Below the pieces are notes generated by a model that worked only from the letters and a program-made list of their open reading frames with translations, was not told where the DNA came from and searched no databases. A program made the translations under genes and the position numbers. A stretch of 64,000 nt of DNA from Roseivivax sp. GX 12232 (lineage in GTDB: Bacteria > Pseudomonadota > Alphaproteobacteria > Rhodobacterales > Rhodobacteraceae), in the NCBI RefSeq assembly GCF_021272185.1, contig NZ_JAJSEC010000001.1, positions 744,001-808,000 of the forward strand, read 5' to 3'. Below, in pieces: positions 1 through 8,441 of this stretch. The first letter of the stretch is position 1. Every line of letters starts with the position of its first letter.

Positions 1-118
1 TGGTGCCCGGCACCGGGCCGTCGCCCTCGAGGAAGAGGTCCTCGAGCTGCCCGTCGATCATCAGCGCCGCCGCCTCGCGGCCGCGGTGCTCCCCCAGGAC
101 AACCTGTGCGCCCTTCAT
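1..118 (-). CDS. Ribonuclease E/G family protein, N-terminal fragment
   Basis: Only the first 39 codons are inside the window; the gene runs off the left edge. The N-terminus ([20 protein letters not shown]...) has the look of the start of RNase E/G family proteins, which process rRNA and decay mRNA. The start codon overlaps the stop of maf as ATGA, so the two are co-transcribed, and maf followed by an RNase E/G gene is a common order in Rhodobacterales. The fragment is too short to tell RNase E from RNase G or to see any catalytic residue. The family call rests on the N-terminus and on context. Confidence 0.7.
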   Translation of the reverse strand, partial: MKGAQVVLGEHRGREAAALMIDGQLEDLFLEGDGPVPGT

Positions 119-696
119 GCCGTCTCTCCGTTCCAGACCTGAATGCCCGCCGCGCCCAGAAGCTGCGCCGTCTCGGCGAGCGGCAGGCCCACGACGGCGG
201 TGAAGGAGCCCGAGATCCAGGGGATCAGCGCCCCCGCGGGCCCCTGGATGCCGTAGCCGCCCGCCTTGCCCTGCCAGTCGCCGGTGGCGAGATAGCCGCG
301 GATCTCGTCTTCCGAGAGGCGCTTCATCTTGACCTGGCTGACCACCTCGCGCTCCCAGAGCGCGTCGCCCCGGCGCACCGCGACGGCGGTGATGACCCGA
401 TGACGGCGCCCCGAGAGGCCGCGCAGGAAGGCCTCGGCCTCGCCCGCGTCGGCGGGTTTGCCGAGGATGCGTCGGCCGAGCGCCACGGTGGTATCCGCCG
501 AGAGCACCACGTCGCCCTCTCCGGCGCGGACGGCCAATGCCTTTTCCCGCGCCATGCGGATGCAATAGGGCCGCGGCAGCTCACGCGGGCGCGGCGTCTC
601 GTCGATATCGGGCGGGCGCACGTCATCGGCCACGAGCCCCAGCTCGGCCAGAAGGTCGCGCCTGCGCGGGCTTCCCGATCCCAGAATCAGCGCCAT
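115..696 (-). CDS. maf: Maf-family nucleoside triphosphate pyrophosphatase
   Basis: A 193-residue protein of the Maf/HAM1 type, which hydrolyses modified or non-canonical nucleoside triphosphates to monophosphates. Visible hallmarks are the N-terminal [13 protein letters not shown] nucleotide-binding loop, the middle [10 protein letters not shown] segment that holds the general-base aspartate, and the C-terminal [13 protein letters not shown] segment. The start at 696 (MALILGSG) is preferred to an ATG at 714, because 714 lies directly against the U-tract of a hairpin and adds six residues not expected in the family. The stop overlaps the start of the RNase E/G gene, and infA lies just upstream. 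Confidence 0.9.
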   Translation of the reverse strand: MALILGSGSPRRRDLLAELGLVADDVRPPDIDETPRPRELPRPYCIRMAREKALAVRAGEGDVVLSADTTVALGRRILGKPADAGEAEAFLRGLSGRRHRVITAVAVRRGDALWEREVVSQVKMKRLSEDEIRGYLATGDWQGKAGGYGIQGPAGALIPWISGSFTAVVGLPLAETAQLLGAAGIQVWNGETA

Positions 697-714
697 GTGG
701 CACACCCCCGACAT

Positions 715-738
715 GAAAGAGGGGCCCGAAGGCCCCCG
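715..738 (-). terminator. Hairpin terminator or attenuator between infA and maf
   Basis: On the minus strand GGGGCC-TTCG-GGCCCC forms a 6-bp stem with a UUCG-type tetraloop followed by TCTTTC. It lies between the infA stop and the maf start, so infA may be made mostly as a short transcript with partial read-through into maf. Confidence 0.6.
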
Positions 739-760
739 TTTCGCACCGCGCGGACGCGGT

Positions 761-979
761 TCACTTGAAGCGGTAGTTGATGCGGCCCTTGGTCAGATCA
801 TAGGGCGTCATCTCAACCTGCACCTTGTCGCCAGCCAGAACCCGGATGCGGTTCTTCCGCATCTTGCCTGCCGTATGCGCGATGATCTCATGGCCGTTTT
901 CAAGCTCGACCCGGAACGTCGCGTTCGGCAGGAGTTCCTTCACGACACCGGGAAATTCGAGCGTATCTTCCTTGGCCAT
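761..979 (-). CDS. infA: Translation initiation factor IF-1
   Basis: IF-1 binds the ribosomal A site during initiation with IF-2 and IF-3. The product is 72 residues, exactly the usual length, and is one S1-like OB fold: [20 protein letters not shown] at the start and [13 protein letters not shown] at the end. The start at 979 has an AGGAGA ribosome binding site seven bases upstream. Starting nine codons earlier would add residues never found in the family. It is the first gene of the infA-maf-RNase group and is followed by a hairpin. Confidence 0.97.
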   Translation of the reverse strand: MAKEDTLEFPGVVKELLPNATFRVELENGHEIIAHTAGKMRKNRIRVLAGDKVQVEMTPYDLTKGRINYRFK

Positions 980-1036
980 GGTCTCTCCTGCATTGCGTTC
1001 ACCCACCGAGAAGCCGTGCCTCTCCGTGCGATGCTG

Positions 1037-1066
1037 TTAAATGGTCCGGTTTTCCCGGCATTTCAA
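1037..1066 (-). promoter_or_regulatory. Possible sigma-70 type promoter of infA
   Basis: On the minus strand TTGAAA (1061-1066) and ATTTAA (1037-1042) are separated by 18 bases, about 60 bases before the infA start, in a stretch noticeably richer in A and T than its surroundings. This is sequence resemblance only. Confidence 0.35.
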
Positions 1067-1069
1067 GGG

Positions 1070-1975
1070 TCAATCTGGCTTCAGCCGCACTTCGACCGGC
1101 GGACCGTCGCGGCCGGACTGCTCTTCCCAGTGGGTGCGGTTCAGAACCACGCCGTCGCGGCGGACCCGGCCGACGCGGTCGAGGTCGACCGAGGCATAGG
1201 CCCAGCCGGGCTGGTCGAGCCGCCCCTCGGCCAGGATGCCGTTCGGCGGGAAGCCGGTGTCGGGCGGGCCGAAGACGCCACCCATGCCGCAGTTGAAGTC
1301 CACCGCCTCGTTCCAGGCAGCCGCCCCCACGGTCGAGGCCATGACCGCGACGCATTGGTTCTCGAGCGCGCGGGCCATGGCGCCGATGCGGACGCGGGAA
1401 TAGCCCGCCCGCGCCTCGGTGCAGGAGGGCACCAGCAGGAGCTCCGAGTCCTTCAGCGCGCGGCCGAAAAGCGGATATTCCGCGTCGTAGCAGATCAGGA
1501 TGCCGATCCGGCCCAGCGCGGTGTCGAAAATGTGCAGCGGCCCGCCCGAGGCGATGCCCCAATCCTCGCGCTCGAAGCGGGTCATGATCTGCTTGTCCTG
1601 GTGGCCCGCCTGCCCGTCCGGCGAGAACAGCCGGGCGCGGTTCACCGGGCGCGGCCCGAGCCCGGGGTCGAAGACCGGCCCCGAGGCGGCGAGGATATGC
1701 ACCCCGTGTTCGGCGGCCAGCCTTGCGTGCAGCGCGTCGGCCTCGGGCACCCGGTCCGAGACCGCCCGAAGCGAGGCTTCGAGGTCGCCCGCCACCCGCA
1801 GGCCGCCCAGGGTCGCCAGCTCCATCGCGCCGTATTCGGGGAAGACCAGCAGATCGGCGCCCGCGCCCGCGGCATCGGCCACCCAGTAGGACAGCTTGGT
1901 CTCGTAGGCGCCCCAGTCGGGCAGGATATCCATCGGGTAGGCCGCGGCGGCCACGGTAATCATTCGTCCGGCCAT
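1070..1975 (-). CDS. Carbon-nitrogen hydrolase (nitrilase superfamily)
   Basis: A 301-residue protein of the nitrilase/omega-amidase superfamily, which hydrolyses amides or nitriles through a Glu-Lys-Cys triad. The motifs are visible: LLVFPEYGAM with the catalytic Glu, HQDKQIMTRFE with the Lys, and IGILICYDAEYP with the Cys. The substrate cannot be inferred. The start at 1975 is used because it lies four bases after the stop of the GNAT gene, matching the spacing seen throughout this operon; a longer frame would overlap that gene by about 50 bases. It is the last gene of the CoA-transferase/LOV operon. Confidence 0.85.
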   Translation of the reverse strand: MAGRMITVAAAAYPMDILPDWGAYETKLSYWVADAAGAGADLLVFPEYGAMELATLGGLRVAGDLEASLRAVSDRVPEADALHARLAAEHGVHILAASGPVFDPGLGPRPVNRARLFSPDGQAGHQDKQIMTRFEREDWGIASGGPLHIFDTALGRIGILICYDAEYPLFGRALKDSELLLVPSCTEARAGYSRVRIGAMARALENQCVAVMASTVGAAAWNEAVDFNCGMGGVFGPPDTGFPPNGILAEGRLDQPGWAYASVDLDRVGRVRRDGVVLNRTHWEEQSGRDGPPVEVRLKPD

Positions 1976-1979
1976 GTTC

Positions 1980-2270
1980 TCATACCTGGAAGACATCGGC
2001 CCAGTCCGGGTGACGCCGGCGCTGAGCATTCACGAAAGGGCAAAGCGGCACGATCTTCACGCCCTCGGCGCGGGCGTCCGCGACCATCCGGGCGACCAGC
2101 GCCTGCCCGGCGCCGGTGCCGCGCAGGGCCTCGGGGACGCCGGTGTGATCGGCGATGATGAGCCGCGGCGAGGCGATGGAATAGGTCAGCTCGGCCTCGG
2201 CGCCGTCCTGCCGCAGGAGATAGCGGCCCCGGCCCTCGGCCACTTCACGGGTGATCTCGCCCTCAGCCAA
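1980..2270 (-). CDS. Short GNAT-fold N-acetyltransferase
   Basis: A 96-residue member of the small YjdJ-like (COG2388) group of GNAT acetyltransferases. The acetyl-CoA loop is seen as HTGVPEALRGTGAGQALV, followed by a helix and KIVPLCPFVNAQRRRHPDWADV, which is typical of the group's C-terminus. The acceptor substrate is unknown. The start overlaps the end of the DUF1801 gene by eight bases, which indicates translational coupling in the operon. Confidence 0.85.
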   Translation of the reverse strand: MAEGEITREVAEGRGRYLLRQDGAEAELTYSIASPRLIIADHTGVPEALRGTGAGQALVARMVADARAEGVKIVPLCPFVNAQRRRHPDWADVFQV

Positions 2271-2655
2271 GTGCGGCGCGCCTTTCCTCGAGCGCCGCCA
2301 GCAAGAGCGCCCGCAGGCCCGGCGCGGCGACCGCCTCGGGCGAAGTGAGCTTGACGTGCCGCAGCGCCTTGCCGCCGCCCTCGAGCAGCCCCTCGGGGTC
2401 GGGCAGCGAGGCGCCCTGGAAGAACCCGAGGTTCACATGGGAGGCATGCGGCATGGCATAGGCGTAGCCGTCGCGCATCTTGGCCGGGCCGAGGCCCCAC
2501 CAGACGCTGTTCTCGCGGCGGCTGGCCTTTTCATGGGCCCCGGGGTCGATCCCGGCCACCAGCGCGCGGATCGCCTGCAGCGTTCCGGCATGGGCCGGGG
2601 CCGCCGCGATCAGGTCCTCGAAGCTGCCCAGCGTCGTGTCGCGGCGGAACTCCAT
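2263..2655 (-). CDS. DUF1801 family protein
   Basis: A 130-residue protein of the DUF1801 (YdhG-like) fold. The characteristic middle segment is present: a WWGLGPAKMRDGYAYAMPHASHVNLGFFQGASLPDP stretch resembling the family's conserved core (start and end of that stretch around residues 52 and 87), with a final helix ending in LEERRAALG. No enzymatic role is established for the family. The gene sits four bases after scoB and overlaps the GNAT gene. No signal peptide or membrane segment is seen. Confidence 0.8.
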   Translation of the reverse strand: MEFRRDTTLGSFEDLIAAAPAHAGTLQAIRALVAGIDPGAHEKASRRENSVWWGLGPAKMRDGYAYAMPHASHVNLGFFQGASLPDPEGLLEGGGKALRHVKLTSPEAVAAPGLRALLLAALEERRAALG

Positions 2656-2659
2656 GCGC

Positions 2660-3286
2660 TCAGAGGATCGTCGCCTCGGTGGCTTCGCGCAGCTGCTCCT
2701 CGGTCACGCCCTCGGCCAGTTCAACGATCTTCAGACCGCCCTCGACCACGTCGAGCACGCCGAGGTTGGTGATGATCCGGTTGACCACGCCGGTGCCGGT
2801 GAGCGGCAGCGTGCAGGCCTTCAGGAGCTTCGATTCACCGGCCTTGTTCTGGTGGTCCATGACCACCACCACGCGCTGCACCCCGGCGACGAGGTCCATC
2901 GCGCCGCCCATGCCCTTGACCAGCTTGCCGGGGATCATCCAGTTCGCCAGGTCGCCGTTCTCGGCCACTTCCATGGCGCCGAGGATCGCCATGGCGATCT
3001 TGCCGCCGCGGATCATGCCGAAGCTGGTGGCGCTGTCGAAATAGGAGGTATGCGGCAGCTCGGTGATGGTCTGCTTGCCGGCGTTGATGAGGTCGGGGTC
3101 GGCCTCGCCCTCGTAGGGGAACGGCCCCATCCCGAGCATCCCGTTCTCGGATTGCAGGGTCACGTTGACGCCCTCGGGGATGTAGTTCGGCACCAAGGTG
3201 GGGATGCCGATCCCGAGGTTGACATACGTGCCGTCCTCCAGCTCCTGCGCGGCGCGCGCGGCCATCTGCTCACGGTCCCAAGGCAT
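2660..3286 (-). CDS. scoB: 3-oxoacid CoA-transferase, subunit B
   Basis: The beta subunit of the succinyl-CoA:3-ketoacid (acetoacetate) CoA-transferase. It carries the active-site glutamate in the [10 protein letters not shown] motif, which forms the CoA thioester intermediate. At 208 residues it has the usual length, and [15 protein letters not shown] near the N-terminus is typical. Together with ScoA it would exchange CoA between succinyl-CoA and acetoacetate, linking ketone-body or polyhydroxybutyrate breakdown to the TCA cycle. The phaA and phaB genes are elsewhere in this window. Unusually, the two subunits are separated by a LOV photoreceptor gene, with gaps of three and four bases. Confidence 0.93.
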   Translation of the reverse strand: MPWDREQMAARAAQELEDGTYVNLGIGIPTLVPNYIPEGVNVTLQSENGMLGMGPFPYEGEADPDLINAGKQTITELPHTSYFDSATSFGMIRGGKIAMAILGAMEVAENGDLANWMIPGKLVKGMGGAMDLVAGVQRVVVVMDHQNKAGESKLLKACTLPLTGTGVVNRIITNLGVLDVVEGGLKIVELAEGVTEEQLREATEATIL

Positions 3287-3289
3287 GTG

Positions 3290-4348
3290 TCAGGCTCCTT
3301 CCTGGTCCAGATCGTAGGGGTCGATGGGCACGTCCACCATGACGATGGTGCCCGCCGCGCCCCGCACGACGTTTATGGTTGCGTCAAGCCCTTCCAAGAG
3401 GGCGGCGATCAGCCGCCCGCCGACCGTCGCGGTCGAGGGCCATTCGATGTTCTTCGAGATGCCGACGCCATCGTCGGCGACGACGATGCGCAGGCCGCCC
3501 GCGGCGAGCCGCGTCACGCGCAGCTCCACGAGGCCGCGGTCGAGCCCGGAGAAGGCATGGGTGAAGGCGTTGGAGAGCGCCTCCGAAAGGATCAGCGCCA
3601 GCCGCACCGAGGTGTCGAGGCTGACCTCCACCTGTTCGAGGTGCTGCATGAAGCGGATGCCGGGGCGGCATTCGTGGAAGACCACATTGGCCGCCACCCG
3701 GCTCATCATCGCGCCAAGGTCGATCCGGTGCCGGCCCGGAGTCTCGTCGCTCATGCGCATTTCTTCGTAGACCAGCTGCAGGCAGTCGAGCCGCCGCGGC
3801 AGGGCCTCGATCTCGTGCACCGGGTCTTCCTGGCTGCGTTCGGGCGCGGGCTCCGAGATCGAGGCCAGGATCAGCGACAGGTCGTCCTGCACCCGCTCGC
3901 GGATCGCCTTCAGGCTGTCGTCCAGGAACTCCCCGTCCGACTCGTCGTCGCGCAGCTCCTTCTGGAGGCCGAGGTAATACATCGGCTCGCCGCCCTCGCC
4001 GAGGATCGGCGCGATGATCAGCCGGTTCAGGAAGGGCTCGCCGCTGGCGCGGTAGTTGAGGATGTCGACGCTCACGTCCCGGCACTTCTCGACCGCGGTG
4101 CGGATCCGGTCCACGTCGTCCTTGTCGGTGCGCTGGCCCTGCAGGAACCGGCAGTTCCGGCCGATCACCGAGGAGCGGTTGTAGCCGGTGGTCCGCTCGA
4201 AGGCGTCGTTGACGTAGACGATCGGGTTGTCGGGCGCGTTGGGGTTGGTGATCACCATGGCCAGCGAAAGCCGGGAAAAGCCGGCCAGCGCGGCCCTGTC
4301 ATCTAGGACCGCGCTCAGCTTTCTGGGGGTGACCGGCGCGCTCGACAT
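3290..4348 (-). CDS. LOV photoreceptor with HATPase domain, phosphoacceptor histidine missing
   Basis: A 352-residue soluble protein. Residues about 20-135 are a LOV (PAS) domain with the photoactive cysteine motif GRNCRFLQ (Cys66), the FMN-contacting Asn98 and Asn108, and the signal-relay Gln129. Residues about 140-200 form the helical region of HisKA_2/HWE-type kinases, and about 215-345 form the HATPase with N-box Asn260 and the DDGVGI box at 292-297. Where the family has H-R-V-K-N-x-L the sequence reads E-R-V-Q-D-D-L (Glu151), so the phospho-accepting histidine is absent. It is therefore expected to sense blue light and bind ATP, but perhaps not to autophosphorylate. It lies between scoA and scoB with gaps of four and three bases. 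Confidence 0.9.
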   Translation of the reverse strand: MSSAPVTPRKLSAVLDDRAALAGFSRLSLAMVITNPNAPDNPIVYVNDAFERTTGYNRSSVIGRNCRFLQGQRTDKDDVDRIRTAVEKCRDVSVDILNYRASGEPFLNRLIIAPILGEGGEPMYYLGLQKELRDDESDGEFLDDSLKAIRERVQDDLSLILASISEPAPERSQEDPVHEIEALPRRLDCLQLVYEEMRMSDETPGRHRIDLGAMMSRVAANVVFHECRPGIRFMQHLEQVEVSLDTSVRLALILSEALSNAFTHAFSGLDRGLVELRVTRLAAGGLRIVVADDGVGISKNIEWPSTATVGGRLIAALLEGLDATINVVRGAAGTIVMVDVPIDPYDLDQEGA

Positions 4349-4352
4349 GCGC

Positions 4353-5051
4353 TCAGGCGGCGGGGCGCGTCGTCAGCTTCTCGATGCGCTTTTCGTGCTC
4401 GCCCTGGATCAGGCGGTGCACGTAGACGCCCGGAAGATGGATCTGGTCGGGATCAAGCTCGCCGGGTTCGACGATCTCCTCGACCTCCATCACGCAGACC
4501 TTGCCGCACATGGCCGCCGGCGGATTGAAGTTGCGGGCGGTCTTGCGGAAGATGCAATTGCCCGTGGTGTCGGCCTTCCAGGCTTTCACGATCGACAGAT
4601 CCGCGAAGATCCCACGCTCGAGAATGTAGTTCTCGCCGTCGAAGTCCTTGACTTCCTTGCCTTCGCCGATCTGCGTGCCGTAGCCGGTCTTGGTGTAGAA
4701 GCCCGCGATGCCGGCGCCGCCGGCGCGCATCCGCTCGGCCAGGGTGCCCTGCGGGTTGAACTCCAGCTCGAGCTCGCCCGAGAGATACTGGCGCATGAAT
4801 TCCGCGTTTTCGCCCACGTAGGAGGACATCATCTTCCGCACCTGCCGGGTCTGCAGCAGGATGCCGATGCCGAAGTCGTCGACGCCGGCGTTGTTCGACG
4901 CGAAAGTGAGGTCCTTGACGCCCGACTCCTTGATCGCCTGGAGCAGGAGCTCGGGAATGCCGCACAGGCCGAAACCGCCCGCCGCGATAAGCATTCCGTC
5001 ATGCAGGAGACCGTCAAGCGCCTCGGTTGCGGATCCGTAGACTTTTTTCAT
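4353..5051 (-). CDS. scoA: 3-oxoacid CoA-transferase, subunit A
   Basis: The alpha subunit of the acetoacetate/succinyl-CoA transferase, 232 residues. Typical segments are GGFGLCGIPELL near the N-terminus, SNNAGVDDFGIG, and FNPQGTLAERMRAGGAGI. It is the promoter-proximal gene of a six-gene minus-strand operon: scoA, LOV protein, scoB, DUF1801, GNAT and nitrilase-like gene. The upstream neighbour is topA on the same strand, 86 bases away. No substrate-deciding residue can be read, so a related acyl-CoA transferase specificity remains possible, although the fit to the acetoacetate type is close. Confidence 0.93.
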   Translation of the reverse strand: MKKVYGSATEALDGLLHDGMLIAAGGFGLCGIPELLLQAIKESGVKDLTFASNNAGVDDFGIGILLQTRQVRKMMSSYVGENAEFMRQYLSGELELEFNPQGTLAERMRAGGAGIAGFYTKTGYGTQIGEGKEVKDFDGENYILERGIFADLSIVKAWKADTTGNCIFRKTARNFNPPAAMCGKVCVMEVEEIVEPGELDPDQIHLPGVYVHRLIQGEHEKRIEKLTTRPAA

Positions 5052-5137
5052 TCTGCCGTCCCTCTGAAGCGAATTTGCTCACTTGTGGCCCCAGCCCTCC
5101 GCGAAGTCAATGCGGCCAGCCGGGACCCGGGGAGGGG

Positions 5138-7651
5138 CTATTTCTTCGCGGCCTTCTTCTTCGGCGCGGCCTTCTTCTTGCCGCCCTTCTTGGCCTGTTT
5201 CTCGGCGATCAGCTCGACCGCGCGCTCCATCGTGACGTCGGCGGGCTCGACCTCCTTGGGCAGGGTCGCATTGACCTTGCCCCATTTCACGTAAGGCCCG
5301 TAGCGCCCGTCGAGCACGTTGACCGGGCCGCCCTCCTCGGGGTGTTCCCCGAGCTCTTTCAAGGGCTTGGCCGCAGCACCCCGGCCCGCGCCGCGCTTGG
5401 CGGCCTTCTCGGCCAGGACGTCGACGGCGCGGTTGATGCCGATCTCGAAGACCTCGTCGACCTCCTTGAGGTTGGCGTAGAGCCGGCCGTGTTTCACGAA
5501 GGGCCCGTAGCGCCCGATCCCGGCCTCGATGGGCTCGCCGTCCTCGGGGTGCTTGCCGACCTCGCGGGGCAGGCTCAGGAGCGTCAACGCCTTCTCGAGG
5601 TCCATGTCCTCGGGGGCCCAGCCCTTGGGCAGGCTGGCGCGCGGCGGCTTCTTGTTCTCCTCGGTCGCCTCGCCGCGCTGGACATAGGGCCCGAAGCGGC
5701 CCGAGCGCAGGCTGATCTCGTCGCCCTGGTCCTCACCGAGGATGCGGTCGCCCGCGCCCTCGTCGCCGCCGATCGGGCGGGTGTAGCGGCACTCGGGGTA
5801 GCGCGAGCAGCCCACGAAGCCGCCCGACCTCGAGGTCTTGAGGTGCAGGCTGCCCTCGCCGCAAAGCGGGCAGATGCGCGGGTCGCTGCCGTCTTCCTTC
5901 GGCGGATAGAGCTGCGGCGCCAGCGCGTCGTCGAGCACGTCCAGCACCTCGGCGATGCGCAGGTCCGAGGTCTCGGAGATCGCCGCGGAGAAATCGCGCC
6001 AAAACTTCGAGAGCAGCTCCTTGTAGTCGCGCTCGCCCGCCGAGACGTCGTCGAGCTCCTCCTCGAGCGCGGCGGTGAAATCGTATTCCACGTAGCGCTT
6101 GAAGAAGTTCAGAAGGAAGATCGTGACGATCCGGCCCTTGTCCTCGGGGATCAGGCGGTTCTTGTCCTTGCGGACGTATTCGCGGTCCTGGATCGTGGTG
6201 ATCACGCTGGCATAGGTCGAGGGCCGGCCGATGCCCAGCTCTTCCATCTTCTTGACCAGCGTCGCCTCGGTGTAGCGCGGCGGCGGCTGGGTGAAATGCT
6301 GCTCGGGCGTGATGCCGCGCTTCTCGGGGGTGTCGCCTTCGGAAATCTGCGGCAGGCGCTTGTCGTCGTCGTCGACCACGTCGTCGCGGCCTTCCTCGTA
6401 GACCCGCATGAAGCCGTCGAAAAGCACCACCTGCCCGGTGGCGCGCAGGCCGACCTGTTCGTCGCGGCTGCCGATCTCGACGGTGGTGCGCTCGAGGCGC
6501 GCGGCCTCCATCTGGCAGGCCAGGGTGCGCTTCCAGATCAGGTCGTAGAGCTTCTTCTGGTCGGCGTCGCGCAGGCCCAGCGCGACGGCGTCCTTGGTCA
6601 TGTCGGTCGGCCGGATGCATTCATGCGCTTCCTGCGCGTTCTTGGCCTTGTTCTTGTACATCCGCGGCGAGGAAGGGACGTATTCGGCGCCGTAGCGGTC
6701 CTTGATCGCGTCGCGGGCGGCATGCACCGCCTCGGGTGCCATGTCGATGCCGTCGGTCCGCATGTAGGTGATGTGCCCCGCCTCGTAGAGCCGCTGCGCG
6801 GTCGACATGCAGATCTTGGCGCCCATGCCGAACTTGCGGCTGGCCTCCTGCTGCAGGGTCGAGGTCATGAAGGGCGCGGCAGGGTTGCGGTTGGCGGGCT
6901 TGGCCTCGACCGAGGTGACGCTGAGGTCGCGGCTCTCGATGGCTTGGACCGCCATTTCCGCCTGGGTCTGGTTCTCGAGGTCGTAGCGGTCGAGCTTCTT
7001 GCCGGCCAGCGTGACCAACCGGGCCTCGAACTCCTTGCCGCGCGGGGTCGCGAGCAGCGCCTTGACCGACCAGTATTCCCGGGCGCGGAAGGCCTCGATC
7101 TCCATCTCGCGCTCGACCACGAGCCGCAGGCAGACCGATTGCACCCGGCCCGCCGATTTCGCCCCCGGCAGCTTGCGCCAGAGCACCGGCGAGAGGTTGA
7201 AGCCCACCAGGTAGTCGAGCGCCCGGCGCGCCAGGTAAGCCTCGACCAGCGGGGCGTCGATCTCGCGGGGCGATTTCATCGCCTCGGTCACCGCCTGCTT
7301 GGTGATGGCGTTGAAGGTGACGCGGCGGACGTCGGTGTCCTTCTTGATCGAGCGCCGCTTGGTCAGCGCCTCCTTCAGGTGCCAGGAGATCGCCTCGCCC
7401 TCGCGGTCGGGGTCCGTGGCGAGGATCAGCGCGTTGTCGTCCTTCAGCGCGTCGGCGATGGCCTTGACATGCTTGCGGCTGTCGTTGGCCACCTCCCAGG
7501 TCATGTCGAAGTCCTGGTCTGGGTTCACCGAGCCGTCCTTGGGCGGCAGGTCGCGGACATGCCCGTAGGAGGCCAGGACCGTGTATTCCGATCCCAGGTA
7601 CTTGTTGATCGTCTTGGCTTTGGCCGGGGATTCGACAACGACAACGGGCAT
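5138..7651 (-). CDS. topA: DNA topoisomerase I
   Basis: A type IA topoisomerase that relaxes negative supercoils through a 5'-phosphotyrosine intermediate. At 837 residues it has the usual length. The TOPRIM domain starts the protein (VVVESPAKAKTINKYLG, with the acidic TDPDREGEAISWHL motif), and the active-site tyrosine lies in the motif HITYMRTDGIDM. One zinc-ribbon-like CxxC pair set (CPLCGEGSLHLKTS...CSRYPEC) is followed by repeated GRYGPFVKHG/GRYGPYVKWG C-terminal modules and a Lys/Ala-rich tail (KKGGKKKAAPKKKAAKK). It is transcribed alone from a promoter seen upstream. Confidence 0.97.
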   Translation of the reverse strand: MPVVVVESPAKAKTINKYLGSEYTVLASYGHVRDLPPKDGSVNPDQDFDMTWEVANDSRKHVKAIADALKDDNALILATDPDREGEAISWHLKEALTKRRSIKKDTDVRRVTFNAITKQAVTEAMKSPREIDAPLVEAYLARRALDYLVGFNLSPVLWRKLPGAKSAGRVQSVCLRLVVEREMEIEAFRAREYWSVKALLATPRGKEFEARLVTLAGKKLDRYDLENQTQAEMAVQAIESRDLSVTSVEAKPANRNPAAPFMTSTLQQEASRKFGMGAKICMSTAQRLYEAGHITYMRTDGIDMAPEAVHAARDAIKDRYGAEYVPSSPRMYKNKAKNAQEAHECIRPTDMTKDAVALGLRDADQKKLYDLIWKRTLACQMEAARLERTTVEIGSRDEQVGLRATGQVVLFDGFMRVYEEGRDDVVDDDDKRLPQISEGDTPEKRGITPEQHFTQPPPRYTEATLVKKMEELGIGRPSTYASVITTIQDREYVRKDKNRLIPEDKGRIVTIFLLNFFKRYVEYDFTAALEEELDDVSAGERDYKELLSKFWRDFSAAISETSDLRIAEVLDVLDDALAPQLYPPKEDGSDPRICPLCGEGSLHLKTSRSGGFVGCSRYPECRYTRPIGGDEGAGDRILGEDQGDEISLRSGRFGPYVQRGEATEENKKPPRASLPKGWAPEDMDLEKALTLLSLPREVGKHPEDGEPIEAGIGRYGPFVKHGRLYANLKEVDEVFEIGINRAVDVLAEKAAKRGAGRGAAAKPLKELGEHPEEGGPVNVLDGRYGPYVKWGKVNATLPKEVEPADVTMERAVELIAEKQAKKGGKKKAAPKKKAAKK

Positions 7652-7698
7652 AATGAACGGACCTCGGGGAAAAAATGTTCAGCGGGATATGGGCGGGG

Positions 7699-7728
7699 AA
7701 CATGTGTCGTGCAAGCCGAGATTGTCAA
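7699..7728 (-). promoter_or_regulatory. Putative sigma-70 promoter of topA
   Basis: A perfect TTGACA -35 element lies on the minus strand at 7723-7728, with CATGTT at 7699-7704 as a weak -10 after an 18-base spacer. This is about 50 bases upstream of the topA start. Confidence 0.5.
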
Positions 7729-8032
7729 TCAAGCTTGGCGGCGGGGTGCCGGGCGGCGGGTTTGCGGAGGTGGGTTTCGGGGGCTGTTTCGCTGGCGTGG
7801 CACGGCGGGATGGCGGGACAGAGAGGCCGCGGCGGCGTGGCCCGGTGAGGGCTGGCGGCGGCGCGCCAAGGCGCGGGCGCAGGGCGGAATTCCACGGGCG
7901 GGGGGCGCGGGACGGCGCGTCCGACTTCGGCCGCGCGGCGGGATCTCGCGGCGCAGGTGCTGCGTGCCACGTCACGCCCAGACGCCGCGGCGGACTGTCA
8001 CGGCGGAGCCTCGTGCCGGAATGTCACGGCCC

Positions 8033-8073
8033 GGCAAAAGAAACGGCCCGGTGCGGGACATGCACCGGGCCGT
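8033..8073 (-). terminator. Rho-independent terminator of the small lipoprotein gene
   Basis: Perfect 12-bp arms ACGGCCCGGTGC / GCACCGGGCCGT with a 7-base loop, followed on the minus strand by TTCTTTTGCC. It starts 37 bases after the stop codon at 8110. Confidence 0.8.
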
Positions 8074-8109
8074 GTCGCATCGCGCAGCGCAACCGCTGAA
8101 GCGGCGGCG

Positions 8110-8283
8110 TCAGCTGTCGGGAAGATCCCGGGTGTTCACGATGACCCAGTCCTCTTCGAGGACGGTGCCGTCCTTGGCCAGAAGCGGATCATAGGCCAGC
8201 TCGACCTCGTAGCGTTCGACAACCGCGCAGGCCGAGAGGGTCAGGGCGAAGACGGAAAGCAGAGCAAGTTTGACGGATTTCAT
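8110..8283 (-). CDS. Small predicted lipoprotein, 57 residues
   Basis: The frame begins MKSVKLALLSVFALTLSAC, which is a lipoprotein signal peptide with lipobox LSAC, so the mature protein would begin at Cys19 and be anchored to a membrane. The mature part is only about 39 residues, acidic, and ends in NTRDLPDS. I do not recognise a family. The gene is supported by its own terminator downstream and an A/T-rich promoter-like region upstream (8290-8390), so it is probably monocistronic. It is too short for many gene finders. Confidence 0.75.
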   Translation of the reverse strand: MKSVKLALLSVFALTLSACAVVERYEVELAYDPLLAKDGTVLEEDWVIVNTRDLPDS

Positions 8284-8441
8284 TAGGACATCCCCATTTT
8301 ACATAAACGGTTTAAGACCTTACGTAACCTGCCCCATTAGCAATTCTACGTCAAAACGTTAACGAATCAACTTATTTGAATGTGTGCGTGCGGCTTCCGC
8401 GCAGCATGGTTAATGCTTGGGCGGTGCCGGCTGAGCGGGGC

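Larger units (their letters stand above)
7652..8109. other. Intergenic region between topA and a small lipoprotein gene
   Basis: About 460 bases. They hold the putative topA promoter near 7700-7730 and the lipoprotein terminator near 8033-8073. The remainder (about 7735-8030) is strongly G-rich on the plus strand, without a convincing gene, RNA or repeat. Open frames here lack start signals and family resemblance. Confidence 0.6.

Noticed and set aside
5027-8194. 1055-codon plus-strand frame opposite topA
   Set aside because: topA is certain on the minus strand; the frame has no motif and no ribosome site.
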